Origin: Candidatus Sumerlaeota bacterium
GTDB lineage: Bacteria; Sumerlaeota; Sumerlaeia; JADFCT01
Assembly (NCBI GenBank): GCA_026398575.1
Contig: JAPLSP010000396.1
Coordinates: 1 to 21,582, forward strand
Reading direction: 5' to 3'
DNA: 21,582 bases
In this document: positions 14,185 through 21,375 of the stretch, in pieces
Layout: each line of letters begins with the position of its first letter
Position numbering within the stretch: the first letter of the stretch is position 1
Notes under the pieces: generated by a model
What the model was told of the DNA's origin: nothing
What the model saw: the letters and a program-made list of their open reading frames with translations, nothing else
Databases searched by the model: none
Position numbers and translations under genes: made by a program

Positions 14185-15420
14185 ATGAAATCAAAACGCC
14201 AAGCATTGTCGGAGCAAGCCACGTCGGTCAGAGAGGTTCGCCGAATCCTCCCTGAGATTCAATCCATGATCGAAGCCGCCCGTCATCAGGTCGCTACAGG
14301 CGCGAATTTGACGATGGTCCATCTTTACTGGAACATCGGGCGTGTCATTGCCCAAGACATCCAGAGAAATGAAAAAAGGGCAGGATACGGCGAGCGGATT
14401 GTGAGCGGTTTGGCGGATGCGCTTATTCGCGTATATGGCAACGGCTTTTCGCATAGCAACCTCAACGACATGCGCCGGTTCTTTGAGACGTTCGAGATTT
14501 TACAGGCGGCGCCTGTAAAATCTTGGCTCGAAGGTCCGCCGCCTGCCGCGGCGACACCTACTGAGGAAGCCGTTTGCCGGGCGCCGTCCCGAAAATCCTC
14601 TTCGACAAAGATTTTACAGGCGCCGCCTGTAAAATCTTCCGCTCCTCAAATTCTGCCGCCAGCGCCGGCGCTGCCTGCGAGCCGTCTCTCCATTGACTTT
14701 GCCAAACACTTCCATCTGGGCTGGACACATTATCGAATGCTCTTGTCTGTTGAGGCGGGACTCAAACGCCATTTCTATTTTGAGCAAGCGGCCAGACAAC
14801 GCTGGACGACCCGCGAACTTCAACGCCAGATTGACAGCGCCTTATTCGAACGCGTGGCGCTCTCTCGCGATACCCGGAAGCTCGTTGCTTTGGAGAAAAA
14901 GCGCCCAGCGGAAATCGTGCGGTATGAAGACGTTTTCAAAGACCCATACTTAATGGGTTTTCTCGGCCTCAAAGGCGTCTATTCCGAAAAAGACCTTGAA
15001 GCCGCCGTTATGAGAAATCTGGAGGAGTTTCTATCGGAGCTTGGCACTGACTTCTGCTTTATCGGCCGGCAATATCCCATGCGGATTGACGACAGCGATT
15101 ACTTTCTGGATTTGCTATTCTACCATCGTGGCTTGCAGTGTCTGGTTGCCGTTGACCTCAAGATTGGCGCATTCACATCGGCAGACAAGGGACAGATGGA
15201 TCTTTATCTGTCCTGGCTCAAGGAACATGACTGGCGGCGTGGCGAAAATGAACCGGTGGGCCTTATCCTCTGCGCTTCCAAGAAACGCCAGCACGTGGAA
15301 TTGCTGTTACGCCACGGGCCGCATAAGATGCTGGTCTCGGAATACCGCACTCAAATGCCGGACAATAAACTATTGGAAGAGCGCTTGCGGATATACGGAC
15401 GCTTGTTGGAGGAAGCATGA
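14185..15420 (+). CDS. DUF1016 (YhcG) PDDEXK nuclease-family protein with repeat-derived linker
   Basis: A 411-residue protein of the YhcG/DUF1016 family. The N-terminal DUF1016 domain (about 20-104, HLYWNIGRVIAQDIQ, YGERIV, FSHSNLNDMRRFFETF) and the C-terminal nuclease domain (from ~170, FHLGWTHYRMLL) are clear. The PD-(D/E)xK core is visible as YFLDLLFYHRG with Asp309 and VAVDLK with Asp324/Lys326. Between the domains, residues ~104-167 are an extra Pro/Ala-rich linker, and two 27-bp palindromes are read in frame there as ILQAAPVKS and ILQAPPVKS. Family members are usually linked to DNA cleavage and mobile or defence contexts. AAGGA precedes the ATG by 6 bases. The linker is probably tolerated, since the key residues are intact; whether it changes activity is unknown. 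It overlaps the next gene by 4 bases. Confidence 0.93.
   Translation: MKSKRQALSEQATSVREVRRILPEIQSMIEAARHQVATGANLTMVHLYWNIGRVIAQDIQRNEKRAGYGERIVSGLADALIRVYGNGFSHSNLNDMRRFFETFEILQAAPVKSWLEGPPPAAATPTEEAVCRAPSRKSSSTKILQAPPVKSSAPQILPPAPALPASRLSIDFAKHFHLGWTHYRMLLSVEAGLKRHFYFEQAARQRWTTRELQRQIDSALFERVALSRDTRKLVALEKKRPAEIVRYEDVFKDPYLMGFLGLKGVYSEKDLEAAVMRNLEEFLSELGTDFCFIGRQYPMRIDDSDYFLDLLFYHRGLQCLVAVDLKIGAFTSADKGQMDLYLSWLKEHDWRRGENEPVGLILCASKKRQHVELLLRHGPHKMLVSEYRTQMPDNKLLEERLRIYGRLLEEA
14496..14522. repeat. 27-bp palindromic element, copy 2 (inside DUF1016 gene)
   Basis: Same 12-bp arms and loop GGC as copy 1, identical over all 27 bases. It is read in frame as part of ILQAAPVKS directly after the N-terminal domain. 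Confidence 0.95.
14610..14636. repeat. 27-bp palindromic element, copy 3 (inside DUF1016 gene, inverted)
   Basis: Same 12-bp arms, but the loop is GCC instead of GGC, exactly what the opposite orientation would give. It begins 114 bases (38 codons) after copy 2 and is read in frame as part of ILQAPPVKS. Copies 2 and 3 thus form an inverted pair, like two-copy units of bacterial REP elements. Confidence 0.95.
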
Positions 15421-16604
15421 AAAAATATCTATTCCTTGGTTTCGCGCTGATTTTTTTTGCGCCTTATTCTCGCGCCGAAATGGAAAACGATCCGCTCGCT
15501 GCCTGGCGCGGCAATGTAACCGTGAAGCCTGTCTCGATTCAGCCGGGGCGGCACACGATTCACTCATACTTCAACGTCTCTCCCGAAAGCCCGGATGGCC
15601 GCTGGGTGGTGTTTTATGCTTCTACAGAAGCTGACGCCGGACATGGCGAGGTTCATATCCTGGAGCGCGCAACGGGACGCGAGCAAGCTATCGCGCGCAA
15701 TGTAACGGTTGAGGACGCGCACCGATCCGCCTGCCAGCAGTGGATTTCGCGCGGACGCACTGTGGTCTTCCATGACGAACGAAACGGCGAGTGGACCGTG
15801 GCCGCCATGGATATCGGAACGTTGCAGGAGCGCGTGCTGGCGCGGGGGCGGCAGGTGGGGTGGGGGCAGTCGAACGCGGACGTGATTCCGCTTTATAGTC
15901 CGCACTCGAATCCCGGCGCGTGCCGCGATATGGAGCTGCTCGATGTGACCTCCGGCGCAGCGCGCGTCGCGGTGCGCGCAGACGCGGTGAGAGAGGCTTA
16001 TCCCGAATGGACGACGAAAGCATTCGCCGACAAGCCGATCTCTATTTTCTTTCCTGTGCTCAGTCCGGATTTGAAGAAAGTATTTTTCAAACTTGCAACG
16101 CCGGCCGGCGGCGACGTGCGCAGCAAAGAAGCCAGCGATCGCCAGGGCCTGATCTGCTACGACCTCGAACACTCGCGGTTCTTGTTCCTGCGCGAGAAGT
16201 GGGGGCGCCCGGCGTGGAGTCCCGATGGGCGCTCCATCACCGAAGTTGGGAACTTATTCATCAACAGCGACAACGGCTCGGTCCGCCGCGAGCCGGGCTT
16301 GCCGAACTGGCGCAGCAGCCATCCGAGCAGCAGCCCCGACGGACGGTTGCTGGTGACCGATACCACAATGGACCCGCTGGGAGGCAAGGCAAGCGATTGG
16401 GCTATCGTCGTTGAGGATGCGCGAGAAAGCGCTTACACGGTTGTGCATACCTTCGATAATTCCCGCGGCGCTCGCTCCTGGCGGCGTTCGCATCCCCATC
16501 CGGTCTTCAGCGCGGACGGGCGGCGGATATATTTCAACGTGAGCAGCAGCGAATGGACCCAACTCTGGGTCGCAGAGATTGGCGGTAAACCCTCGGTACC
16601 CTGA
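15417..16604 (+). CDS. Secreted TolB/PD40-type beta-propeller protein
   Basis: A 395-residue protein with a signal peptide (YLFLGFALIFFAPYSRA, cleavage near 20). Several PD40-type propeller repeats are visible: ESPDGRWVVFYAS, SRGRTVVFHDERNG, LSPDLKKVFFKL, WSPDGRSI, SSPDGRLLVT and FSADGRRIYFNVS. Such WD40-like propellers occur in TolB-like and oligogalacturonate-lyase-like proteins. No lyase or protease residues can be assigned, so a binding or carbohydrate-related role is an inference. Its ATG overlaps the DUF1016 stop by 4 bases, an unexpected pairing of a nuclease-family gene and a secreted protein that probably reflects insertion of the DUF1016 gene into a transcript rather than shared function. 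It is convergent with the following DUF433 gene, only 21 bases away. Confidence 0.82.
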   Translation: MKKYLFLGFALIFFAPYSRAEMENDPLAAWRGNVTVKPVSIQPGRHTIHSYFNVSPESPDGRWVVFYASTEADAGHGEVHILERATGREQAIARNVTVEDAHRSACQQWISRGRTVVFHDERNGEWTVAAMDIGTLQERVLARGRQVGWGQSNADVIPLYSPHSNPGACRDMELLDVTSGAARVAVRADAVREAYPEWTTKAFADKPISIFFPVLSPDLKKVFFKLATPAGGDVRSKEASDRQGLICYDLEHSRFLFLREKWGRPAWSPDGRSITEVGNLFINSDNGSVRREPGLPNWRSSHPSSSPDGRLLVTDTTMDPLGGKASDWAIVVEDARESAYTVVHTFDNSRGARSWRRSHPHPVFSADGRRIYFNVSSSEWTQLWVAEIGGKPSVP

Positions 16605-16625
16605 TTTTATGGATTCTGAGGATTA

Positions 16626-16862
16626 TCATGGAGCGCTCGATAAAGCCTCCAAGGGCGCCATTTGCTCCTCTGTCAATAGCGCCGCATACGCAATGCAAGA
16701 TATAATGTCTTCATGTCTCAATGACGGATATTCTTCGAGAAGGTCTTCAATACTGTCGCCATTTGCCAGCATCCCAAGGATTTGATATACAGGGATACGT
16801 GTACCTGCAATGCATGCCTGTCCATGGCAAACTTCCGGATCAATTATTATTCGACGGTCCAT
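16626..16862 (-). CDS. Orphan DUF433 antitoxin-like protein
   Basis: A 78-residue protein with a textbook DUF433 sequence: RIIIDPEVCHGQACIAGTRIPV in two pieces (about 4-25), ILGMLANGDSIEDLLEEYPSL and EDIISCIAYAA. These small helix-turn-helix-like proteins act as antitoxins for DUF5615 PIN-like toxins, which normally follow directly. Here the gene ends 21 bases from the convergent propeller gene and no toxin frame exists there, so it is an orphan, possibly left after toxin loss or able to neutralise a toxin elsewhere. GAGG lies 9 bases before the ATG. Confidence 0.88.
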   Translation of the reverse strand: MDRRIIIDPEVCHGQACIAGTRIPVYQILGMLANGDSIEDLLEEYPSLRHEDIISCIAYAALLTEEQMAPLEALSSAP

Positions 16863-17316
16863 TTATCTACGCCTCGCCGGACTGATGATAATTTAAGATT
16901 ATTCCAGTCAGGCATTGAGCTCAAGCCCATTTGCACTACATGCGTCTGAGGGGCGCATCCCAGCGCAGCTGCCGGCAAGACGTGGCGCCTATTCCGACAA
17001 AATAATGGCTGACAAAACAATGAAAGCAGGTTGCCGTTGAATCAGGCAGGAATGGCTTTGTTCTATTATTTTGTCGCACATTGTTTTGTCAGATCTTTTC
17101 CAACACGTCATCGTAGCTCGGCTGAAATGCGTCCCATCTGAGGCGCATGGCATCGGGGAGCAATTATTGAATTGATCCGGCGCAATGGGAGCGGCATGGT
17201 TCTTTCGCCGTCGCTGCAAGGGCCGCAACGCAAATGAATGGAGTGCGAAGGGACAGGCGCGCGTCGGCAAAAAATCGGCTTCACATCGGCGCCCGGCGAA
17301 ACAAGGATAAGCTTCA
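16863..17316. other. Gene-free stretch with paired inverted motifs and hairpins
   Basis: No credible coding frame is present in these 454 bases. The stretch holds two ATGCG...CGCAT hairpin elements (16940-16958 and 17127-17148), a set of four 12-bp motifs between them (16996-17090), and the ribosome binding site of the pseudopilin gene (AAGGA at 17303-17307). No promoter can be called with confidence. Confidence 0.7.
16996..17090. repeat. Two inverted pairs of a 12-bp motif with fixed 15-bp spacing
   Basis: Motif GACAAAATAATG at 16996 and GACAAAACAATG at 17011 on the + strand; then the complements TATTATTTTGTC at 17064 and CATTGTTTTGTC at 17079. Within each pair the starts are 15 bases apart, and the two pairs face each other across 41 bases. 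The order is A, B, then A', B', so A/A' and B/B' pairing cross each other and cannot nest in one simple hairpin. The layout resembles transposase binding sites at the ends of Tn7-like or other DDE elements, but no transposase gene is present. Confidence 0.75.
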
Positions 17317-17928
17317 ATGCGCGCATTCACATTGATCGAATTGCTGATCGTTATCGCCATCATCGCCATCCTCGCGCTCATCGCGATTCCAAACTTCCTC
17401 GAAGCGCAAACGCGGGCGAAGGTGTCGCGCGCGTGTTCGGACATGCGCTCGATCGCCGTGGCGCTTGAAGCCTATCGGACGGACCAGGAGGCTTATCCCA
17501 CGATGCTCGAGCCGGGATTTCCTGGCGGCGTGGATCCGCTCAAAGGCTCGGACCTGAAGTGGTGGTACACGCCCAACGCGCTGAGCACGCCGGTGGCGTA
17601 TCTGGCCAATGCCGATCTGCGCTGCCCCTTCGGCGGCAACTGGGACAAGGCGCCGTATTTCCCGAACGAGATTTGGCGGCGCTATGGATATGAAAATATC
17701 CTGGACCTGATGGGCAAGCGCGCGACTTTTTCCATCCTGCAAACCCGCTACCGTGACGACGCCCTGGTCTGGAGCGGGCAATGGCGGCTGGAATGCATCG
17801 GACCGGATCGCCTGTGGAACCCGTCGCTTCTTTACGATCCAACCAACGGAACCGTCAGCGCCGGCGATATCATCCGCACGCAGCGTAATCCTTCGGGCAA
17901 CAGCAATCCCGATTGTCTGGCGCCGTGA
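17317..17928 (+). CDS. Type IV pilin-like pseudopilin (GspG-like)
   Basis: A 203-residue protein starting with a class III prepilin signal of minimal length: MRA, then FTLIELLIVIAIIAILALIAIP with Glu5 of the mature chain, followed by NFLEAQTRAKVSRACSDMRSI and ALEAYRTDQEAYP. The -1 residue is Ala rather than the usual Gly, which prepilin peptidases of many lineages accept. The C-terminal domain (65-203) has a pair of Cys (LRCPFGG, LECIGPD) and ends in DPTNGTVSAGDI, a segment seen in pseudopilins of planctomycete-like and Sumerlaeota-type genomes. It is likely exported by a type II secretion/pilus machine whose other parts are not in the window; such genomes carry many of these stand-alone genes. 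AAGGA precedes the ATG by 9 bases. Confidence 0.93.
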   Translation: MRAFTLIELLIVIAIIAILALIAIPNFLEAQTRAKVSRACSDMRSIAVALEAYRTDQEAYPTMLEPGFPGGVDPLKGSDLKWWYTPNALSTPVAYLANADLRCPFGGNWDKAPYFPNEIWRRYGYENILDLMGKRATFSILQTRYRDDALVWSGQWRLECIGPDRLWNPSLLYDPTNGTVSAGDIIRTQRNPSGNSNPDCLAP

Positions 17929-18010
17929 GTTTTCGGCGGCGCGAAATTATCCTTGCGCCGCAGGATTCAGAAAGACTAAAGCATCAGCGAACAAGCGTGT
18001 TGCGCATAAG

Positions 18011-18018
18011 AAAAGGAG
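18011..18018 (+). promoter_or_regulatory. Ribosome binding site deciding the GTG start of the ATP-binding protein
   Basis: AAAAGGAG lies 8 bases before GTG 18027, which begins exactly at the conserved family start RESLLELIKNGENSGVEFK. An in-frame ATG at 17913 lies inside the pseudopilin gene and has no such site. Confidence 0.85.
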
Positions 18019-18026
18019 CGGTTTTT

Positions 18027-18908
18027 GTGCGCGAAAGCCTTCTCGAATTAATTAAAAACGGCGAGAATTCCGGCGTGGAGTTCAAGCGCGGCGCCTTTCG
18101 CCTTGAGCTGCGCCCCGTCTCGGGCTCTTCCATTTCGGATTTGGATTTGCGCCGTTTGCGGGATTACTTTGAGCGCGTTCGTCAGCAGCCAGCGCCGCCT
18201 TATGAAGATGCAGCGGCATGGCGCACATTGCTTTTGAACACCGAATTTCTGGCTGAAGAGGCGGAAACAACACCTGCAACCGTTGCCGGGTTGCTCTTGT
18301 TTGGAGGCGCCCCCAACCGCTTTCTGCCACAGGCGGGCATTGACGCGGTGGCATATCCAGGGAATGAAAAAGATTATGGCGCCAAAGAACGAGCAACATT
18401 GCGCGGTCCGATGACGCCGCTCTACAGCGGCATCGGCCTCGAGGAAAGCGGTCTGGTTGAACAAGCGATGGCCTTTGTCCGGCGCAATACGGAAGTCATT
18501 GGCTATCTTGAAAACGGCGCGCGCCGCATCGAGCGTTGGGCGTATCCGGAAGAGGCGGTTCGCGAGGGGCTCATCAATGCGCTCGTTCATCGCGACTATC
18601 TGCTTTCCAGCACAGATATTGAGTTGTCGCTCTATGAAAACCGCATGGAGATTATCTCTCCGGGGCGCTTGCCCAATGGCATAACTCCGGCGCGCATGAC
18701 CACCGGCTGCCGCGCGGCGCGCAACCAGCTGCTCAAGGACGTGATGCGGGACTATGGTTATCTGGAGCACGTAGGCATGGGCATTCCGCGCAAAATCGTC
18801 AAAGGAATGCTGGCGCATAACGGCACAAAGCCGGATTTGATCGAGGAAGAGGAACGCTTCATTTTGCGGCTTTGGAAACGCGCGCCGAAGGGGCAAGGCA
18901 CGTCTTGA
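18027..18908 (+). CDS. AlbA_2/RecG-like ATP-binding regulator with most of AlbA_2 deleted
   Basis: From GTG 18027 this encodes 293 residues of the COG2865 family (AlbA_2 domain plus a GHKL-type ATPase domain), usually about 400 or more residues long. The conserved beginning ELIKNGENSGVEFKR (7-21) is present, but then the chain goes directly to LRPVSGSSISDLDLRRLRDYF (28-48), which in relatives follows the AlbA_2 domain. About 100-120 residues, with the ANxxGG and GVxDDG core, are missing while the frame is kept. The rest is complete: LLFGGAPNRFLPQAG, the ATP-binding helix EGLINALVHRDY (near 181), and the MEIISPGRLP strand. It may be an inactive or single-function remnant. It starts about 98 bases after the pseudopilin and overlaps the next gene by 4 bases. 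Confidence 0.87.
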   Translation: MRESLLELIKNGENSGVEFKRGAFRLELRPVSGSSISDLDLRRLRDYFERVRQQPAPPYEDAAAWRTLLLNTEFLAEEAETTPATVAGLLLFGGAPNRFLPQAGIDAVAYPGNEKDYGAKERATLRGPMTPLYSGIGLEESGLVEQAMAFVRRNTEVIGYLENGARRIERWAYPEEAVREGLINALVHRDYLLSSTDIELSLYENRMEIISPGRLPNGITPARMTTGCRAARNQLLKDVMRDYGYLEHVGMGIPRKIVKGMLAHNGTKPDLIEEEERFILRLWKRAPKGQGTS

Positions 18909-20188
18909 GATGTCTTTATTGCATCATATCCTGGCAGCGGCAGCGGCGCCGGGGCTTCTTGGCTTTGGGGATTGTCTTCCTTGCCCTTGGTTGTCCCGCG
19001 ACGGCAAATGAGGCCGCAACCAGCTCTGTCACTATCACTCCTGCCACAATCACTCCCACCGCGATCAGTCCTGCCACATTCCGCTCTTCAGCGTCTGTTT
19101 CGGCCGCCGCCATCTCCACAACTCCGATCCAGGATTTGGCGGACGATCTCGAGCCCATTCGCGCCAAGCATCAGATGGTGGCGCTCGGCGCAGCCGTGAT
19201 TCTCGACGGGCGGCTCCAGGCTCTCGGCGTCACGGGCGAGCGCAAGGCGGGCAGCGGCGTGAAGGTCGCGCCCGGCGATCAGTTCCATCTGGGTTCCTGC
19301 ACGAAAGCGATGACCGCCGTCCTGGTCGGCATGCTGGTCGAGGAGAGAAAGCTCAAATGGGAAACGACGTTGGCCGAGGCGTTTCCCGAATTGGCCGGCG
19401 AAATGCAGCCGGCGTTCCGAACCGTAACAGTCAAGGAACTGCTGCAGCATCGCGCAGGATTGCTCCACAGCTGGCCGAAAGACATAACCTCGAGGGCTAT
19501 GTGGGATTTGCCGGGCGCGCCTCGCCAGCAGCGCGCCGCGTTTGCGAAAATGATTCTCTCGCGTCCGCCGGAGATCACGCCTGGAACAAAGTATTCCTAT
19601 TCCAACGCGGGTTACTCAATCCTGGGCGTCATCGCCGAACGCATCACGGACACGGCCTGGGAGGAACTGATACGGCGGCGCTTATTCGAGCCGCTCAAGA
19701 TGACGACAGCCGGGTTTGGGGCCATGGGGTCAAAGGGGAAGATCGAACAGCCCTGGCAGCATACGGCACAAAATGGAAAAACCAATCCCATCGAACCCGG
19801 TCCACGCAGCGACAATCCCCCGGTCATCGGTCCAGGAGGGATCGCGCATTGCTCGCTTGCGGATTGGGCGAAGTTTATCGAAGTCATTCTCGAAGGCGCG
19901 CGAGGCGAAGCGAACCCGCTGCTGAAGCCCGCGACTTTTCAAATATTATTGAGACCCGAATTCGGCGGCGACTATGCGGGCGGTTGGCGTCGGACCAAAC
20001 GCGATTGGGGCGGCGGCGAAGTCCTCTCACACAGCGGCACAAACACAATGAATTATGCGGTGGCATGGCTGGCGCCCAAGCGCAACTTCGCCGTTCTGGT
20101 GGTCACAAACCAGGGAGGCGACGCTGCGCCCAAGGCCTGCGATGAGGCGGCCTCGGCGATGATCAGGAAATTCCTGCGCAGGCAATAA
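18905..20188 (+). CDS. Beta-lactamase-fold serine hydrolase (class C/DD-peptidase type), secreted
   Basis: A 427-residue protein with a signal peptide (FLALGIVFLALGC, about 18-30; the Cys could be a lipid-attachment site, but the lipobox is weak). After a Thr/Pro/Ile-rich linker come the three serine-hydrolase motifs: SCTK (Ser131, Lys134), YSN (232-234) and HSG (376-378, in the place of KTG/HTG). Family members hydrolyse peptides, esters or beta-lactams; the natural substrate is unknown. Start is TTG 18905, overlapping the previous stop as TTGA, with AGGGGCAAGG just upstream; TTG 18872 would add 11 residues but lies within the previous gene. A stem-loop follows the stop. Confidence 0.87.
   Translation: MRCLYCIISWQRQRRRGFLALGIVFLALGCPATANEAATSSVTITPATITPTAISPATFRSSASVSAAAISTTPIQDLADDLEPIRAKHQMVALGAAVILDGRLQALGVTGERKAGSGVKVAPGDQFHLGSCTKAMTAVLVGMLVEERKLKWETTLAEAFPELAGEMQPAFRTVTVKELLQHRAGLLHSWPKDITSRAMWDLPGAPRQQRAAFAKMILSRPPEITPGTKYSYSNAGYSILGVIAERITDTAWEELIRRRLFEPLKMTTAGFGAMGSKGKIEQPWQHTAQNGKTNPIEPGPRSDNPPVIGPGGIAHCSLADWAKFIEVILEGARGEANPLLKPATFQILLRPEFGGDYAGGWRRTKRDWGGGEVLSHSGTNTMNYAVAWLAPKRNFAVLVVTNQGGDAAPKACDEAASAMIRKFLRRQ
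19031..19075. repeat. 15-bp repeat encoding a TITPA-type linker
   Basis: Three 15-bp imperfect units encode TITPA, TITPT and AISPA, giving the flexible linker between signal peptide and catalytic domain of the serine hydrolase. The unit is a multiple of three, unlike the 7-bp arrays, so it cannot shift the frame. Confidence 0.8.
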
Positions 20189-20190
20189 AA

Positions 20191-20225
20191 GGAACAGCGC
20201 CGCAGCCAACAATCTGCGCTGTTCC
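20191..20225. terminator. Stem-loop between convergent genes
   Basis: GGAACAGCGC at 20191-20200 pairs fully with GCGCTGTTCC at 20216-20225, loop 15 bases. It begins 2 bases after the serine hydrolase stop and lies between this gene and the convergent oxidoreductase gene, a position fitting a bidirectional terminator. There is no clear U-run, so it may not be a standard intrinsic terminator. Confidence 0.6.
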
Positions 20226-20254
20226 GTGCGCGTCCGTGCGCGTCCGTGCCCGCC
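20225..20254. repeat. 10-bp tandem repeat
   Basis: Units CGTGCGCGTC, CGTGCGCGTC and CGTGCCCGCC follow directly after the stem-loop. Function unknown. Confidence 0.8.
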
Positions 20255-20276
20255 CGCGTTCTCCCATCAAATAACG

Positions 20277-21341
20277 CTAATCCTCCCACGGGATGGCCAA
20301 TGCCCGTCCGGCCTCGGACGATTTCCACGCGGTCTCGATCAGCAGATCGGTGCGATAGCCGGCATAACGGTCCATTTCGCCCTGTCCGCCCGAGGCCAAC
20401 TGCCGCAGGAAAAACTTTTCCGCTTCGACGAAAGGATTGACGATGGGCATTGCGAAGTCCGTCCAGGTTTCCGATTCGTTGTCGTAGTAACGCAGCGCCG
20501 CGGCGTTGTTCTCCGGCTGGTTCCAGACCGGCGTTTGAAGGATCAACCTCCCGTTGACGCCGCTGATCTCGATCATCTCATCCCAGCCGCGCCCTTCGTA
20601 TCCAACTTTCTTGAGCGGATGCCAGTTGGCCTCCAGGTGAGCCGCGCCGCCGCCGGGCAACCCGAAGAGAGCATGGAAGAGAATGTCCACGTCGCTTCCG
20701 GGCCGGATGAGGCGCCGGCCATAGACGTCTTCCGGCTTGCCCGCCAGAAAGAGCATCAGATCGAGAATGTGGCTGCCGCCGCAGACCAGCACGCCGCCGC
20801 CGGACATTTTTACGATGGGCGAGGCGCCGCCGTCCGGGCCTTTCGTGACGAACGGCAACAGCGGACCGGTATGCATGTCCGCGCCGACGCCCTGGTACGT
20901 GCGGGCGTAAACGCTCATGACGTGCCCGATACGCGGCATCAATTCTTTCGCTTTTTGCGCAGCCGGGAAAAAACGCTTCATGTAACTCGTGAACAGAAGC
21001 AATCCCTTCTTCTCGGCCAGTCGCGCCAGTTCCAGCGACTGCGCGGACCCAAGCGTCAGCGTTTTTTCGCAGATGACGCTTTTGCCGGCGTTCAGCGCAG
21101 CCTTTGAGATTTCATAGTGCGACGGCGACGGCACGCAGCAGATGACCGCCGTCACCTCCGGATGCGCGACCACCTCCTGATATGACGCCGCATACTTGGC
21201 GCCAAACCGCTCGCAATAAGGCCGCGCCGCGTTTGGATTCGTATCCGCGATGATGAGCACCGGCGTCTTCGTTTCCTCAAACGCGCGAAAGTGAAACTTC
21301 GAAATCCCCCCCGCGCCAACCACACCGAGTTTGACCGTCAT
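20277..21341 (-). CDS. Gfo/Idh/MocA family NAD(P)-dependent oxidoreductase
   Basis: A 354-residue cytosolic dehydrogenase. The Rossmann dinucleotide motif GVVGAGGIS (6-14) is at the N-terminus, the EKTL motif (Glu92-Lys93, the catalytic lysine region) follows the CVPSPSHYEISKAALNAGK segment in order, and GGSHILDL (188-195, His191 and Asp194) is the conserved substrate-binding motif. Members oxidise sugars or inositols; the substrate cannot be read from the sequence. AAGGAG lies 7 bases before the ATG on this strand. The gene is convergent to the serine hydrolase. A 36-bp tandem repeat begins 39 bases upstream of its start. A long forward-strand frame over the same bases is a shadow. Confidence 0.94.
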   Translation of the reverse strand: MTVKLGVVGAGGISKFHFRAFEETKTPVLIIADTNPNAARPYCERFGAKYAASYQEVVAHPEVTAVICCVPSPSHYEISKAALNAGKSVICEKTLTLGSAQSLELARLAEKKGLLLFTSYMKRFFPAAQKAKELMPRIGHVMSVYARTYQGVGADMHTGPLLPFVTKGPDGGASPIVKMSGGGVLVCGGSHILDLMLFLAGKPEDVYGRRLIRPGSDVDILFHALFGLPGGGAAHLEANWHPLKKVGYEGRGWDEMIEISGVNGRLILQTPVWNQPENNAAALRYYDNESETWTDFAMPIVNPFVEAEKFFLRQLASGGQGEMDRYAGYRTDLLIETAWKSSEAGRALAIPWED

Positions 21342-21375
21342 AAGAAAGCTCCTTGGCTTCTATTATTATGATCCA

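Noticed and set aside
16996..17090. Insertion sequence or transposon
   Set aside because: The motifs look like transposase sites, but there is no transposase gene and no clear target-site duplication, so only a possible remnant is reported.
20226..21107. Forward-strand open frame of 293 codons opposite the oxidoreductase
   Set aside because: The - strand frame carries all Gfo/Idh/MocA motifs and a good ribosome binding site; the + strand frame has no family features.
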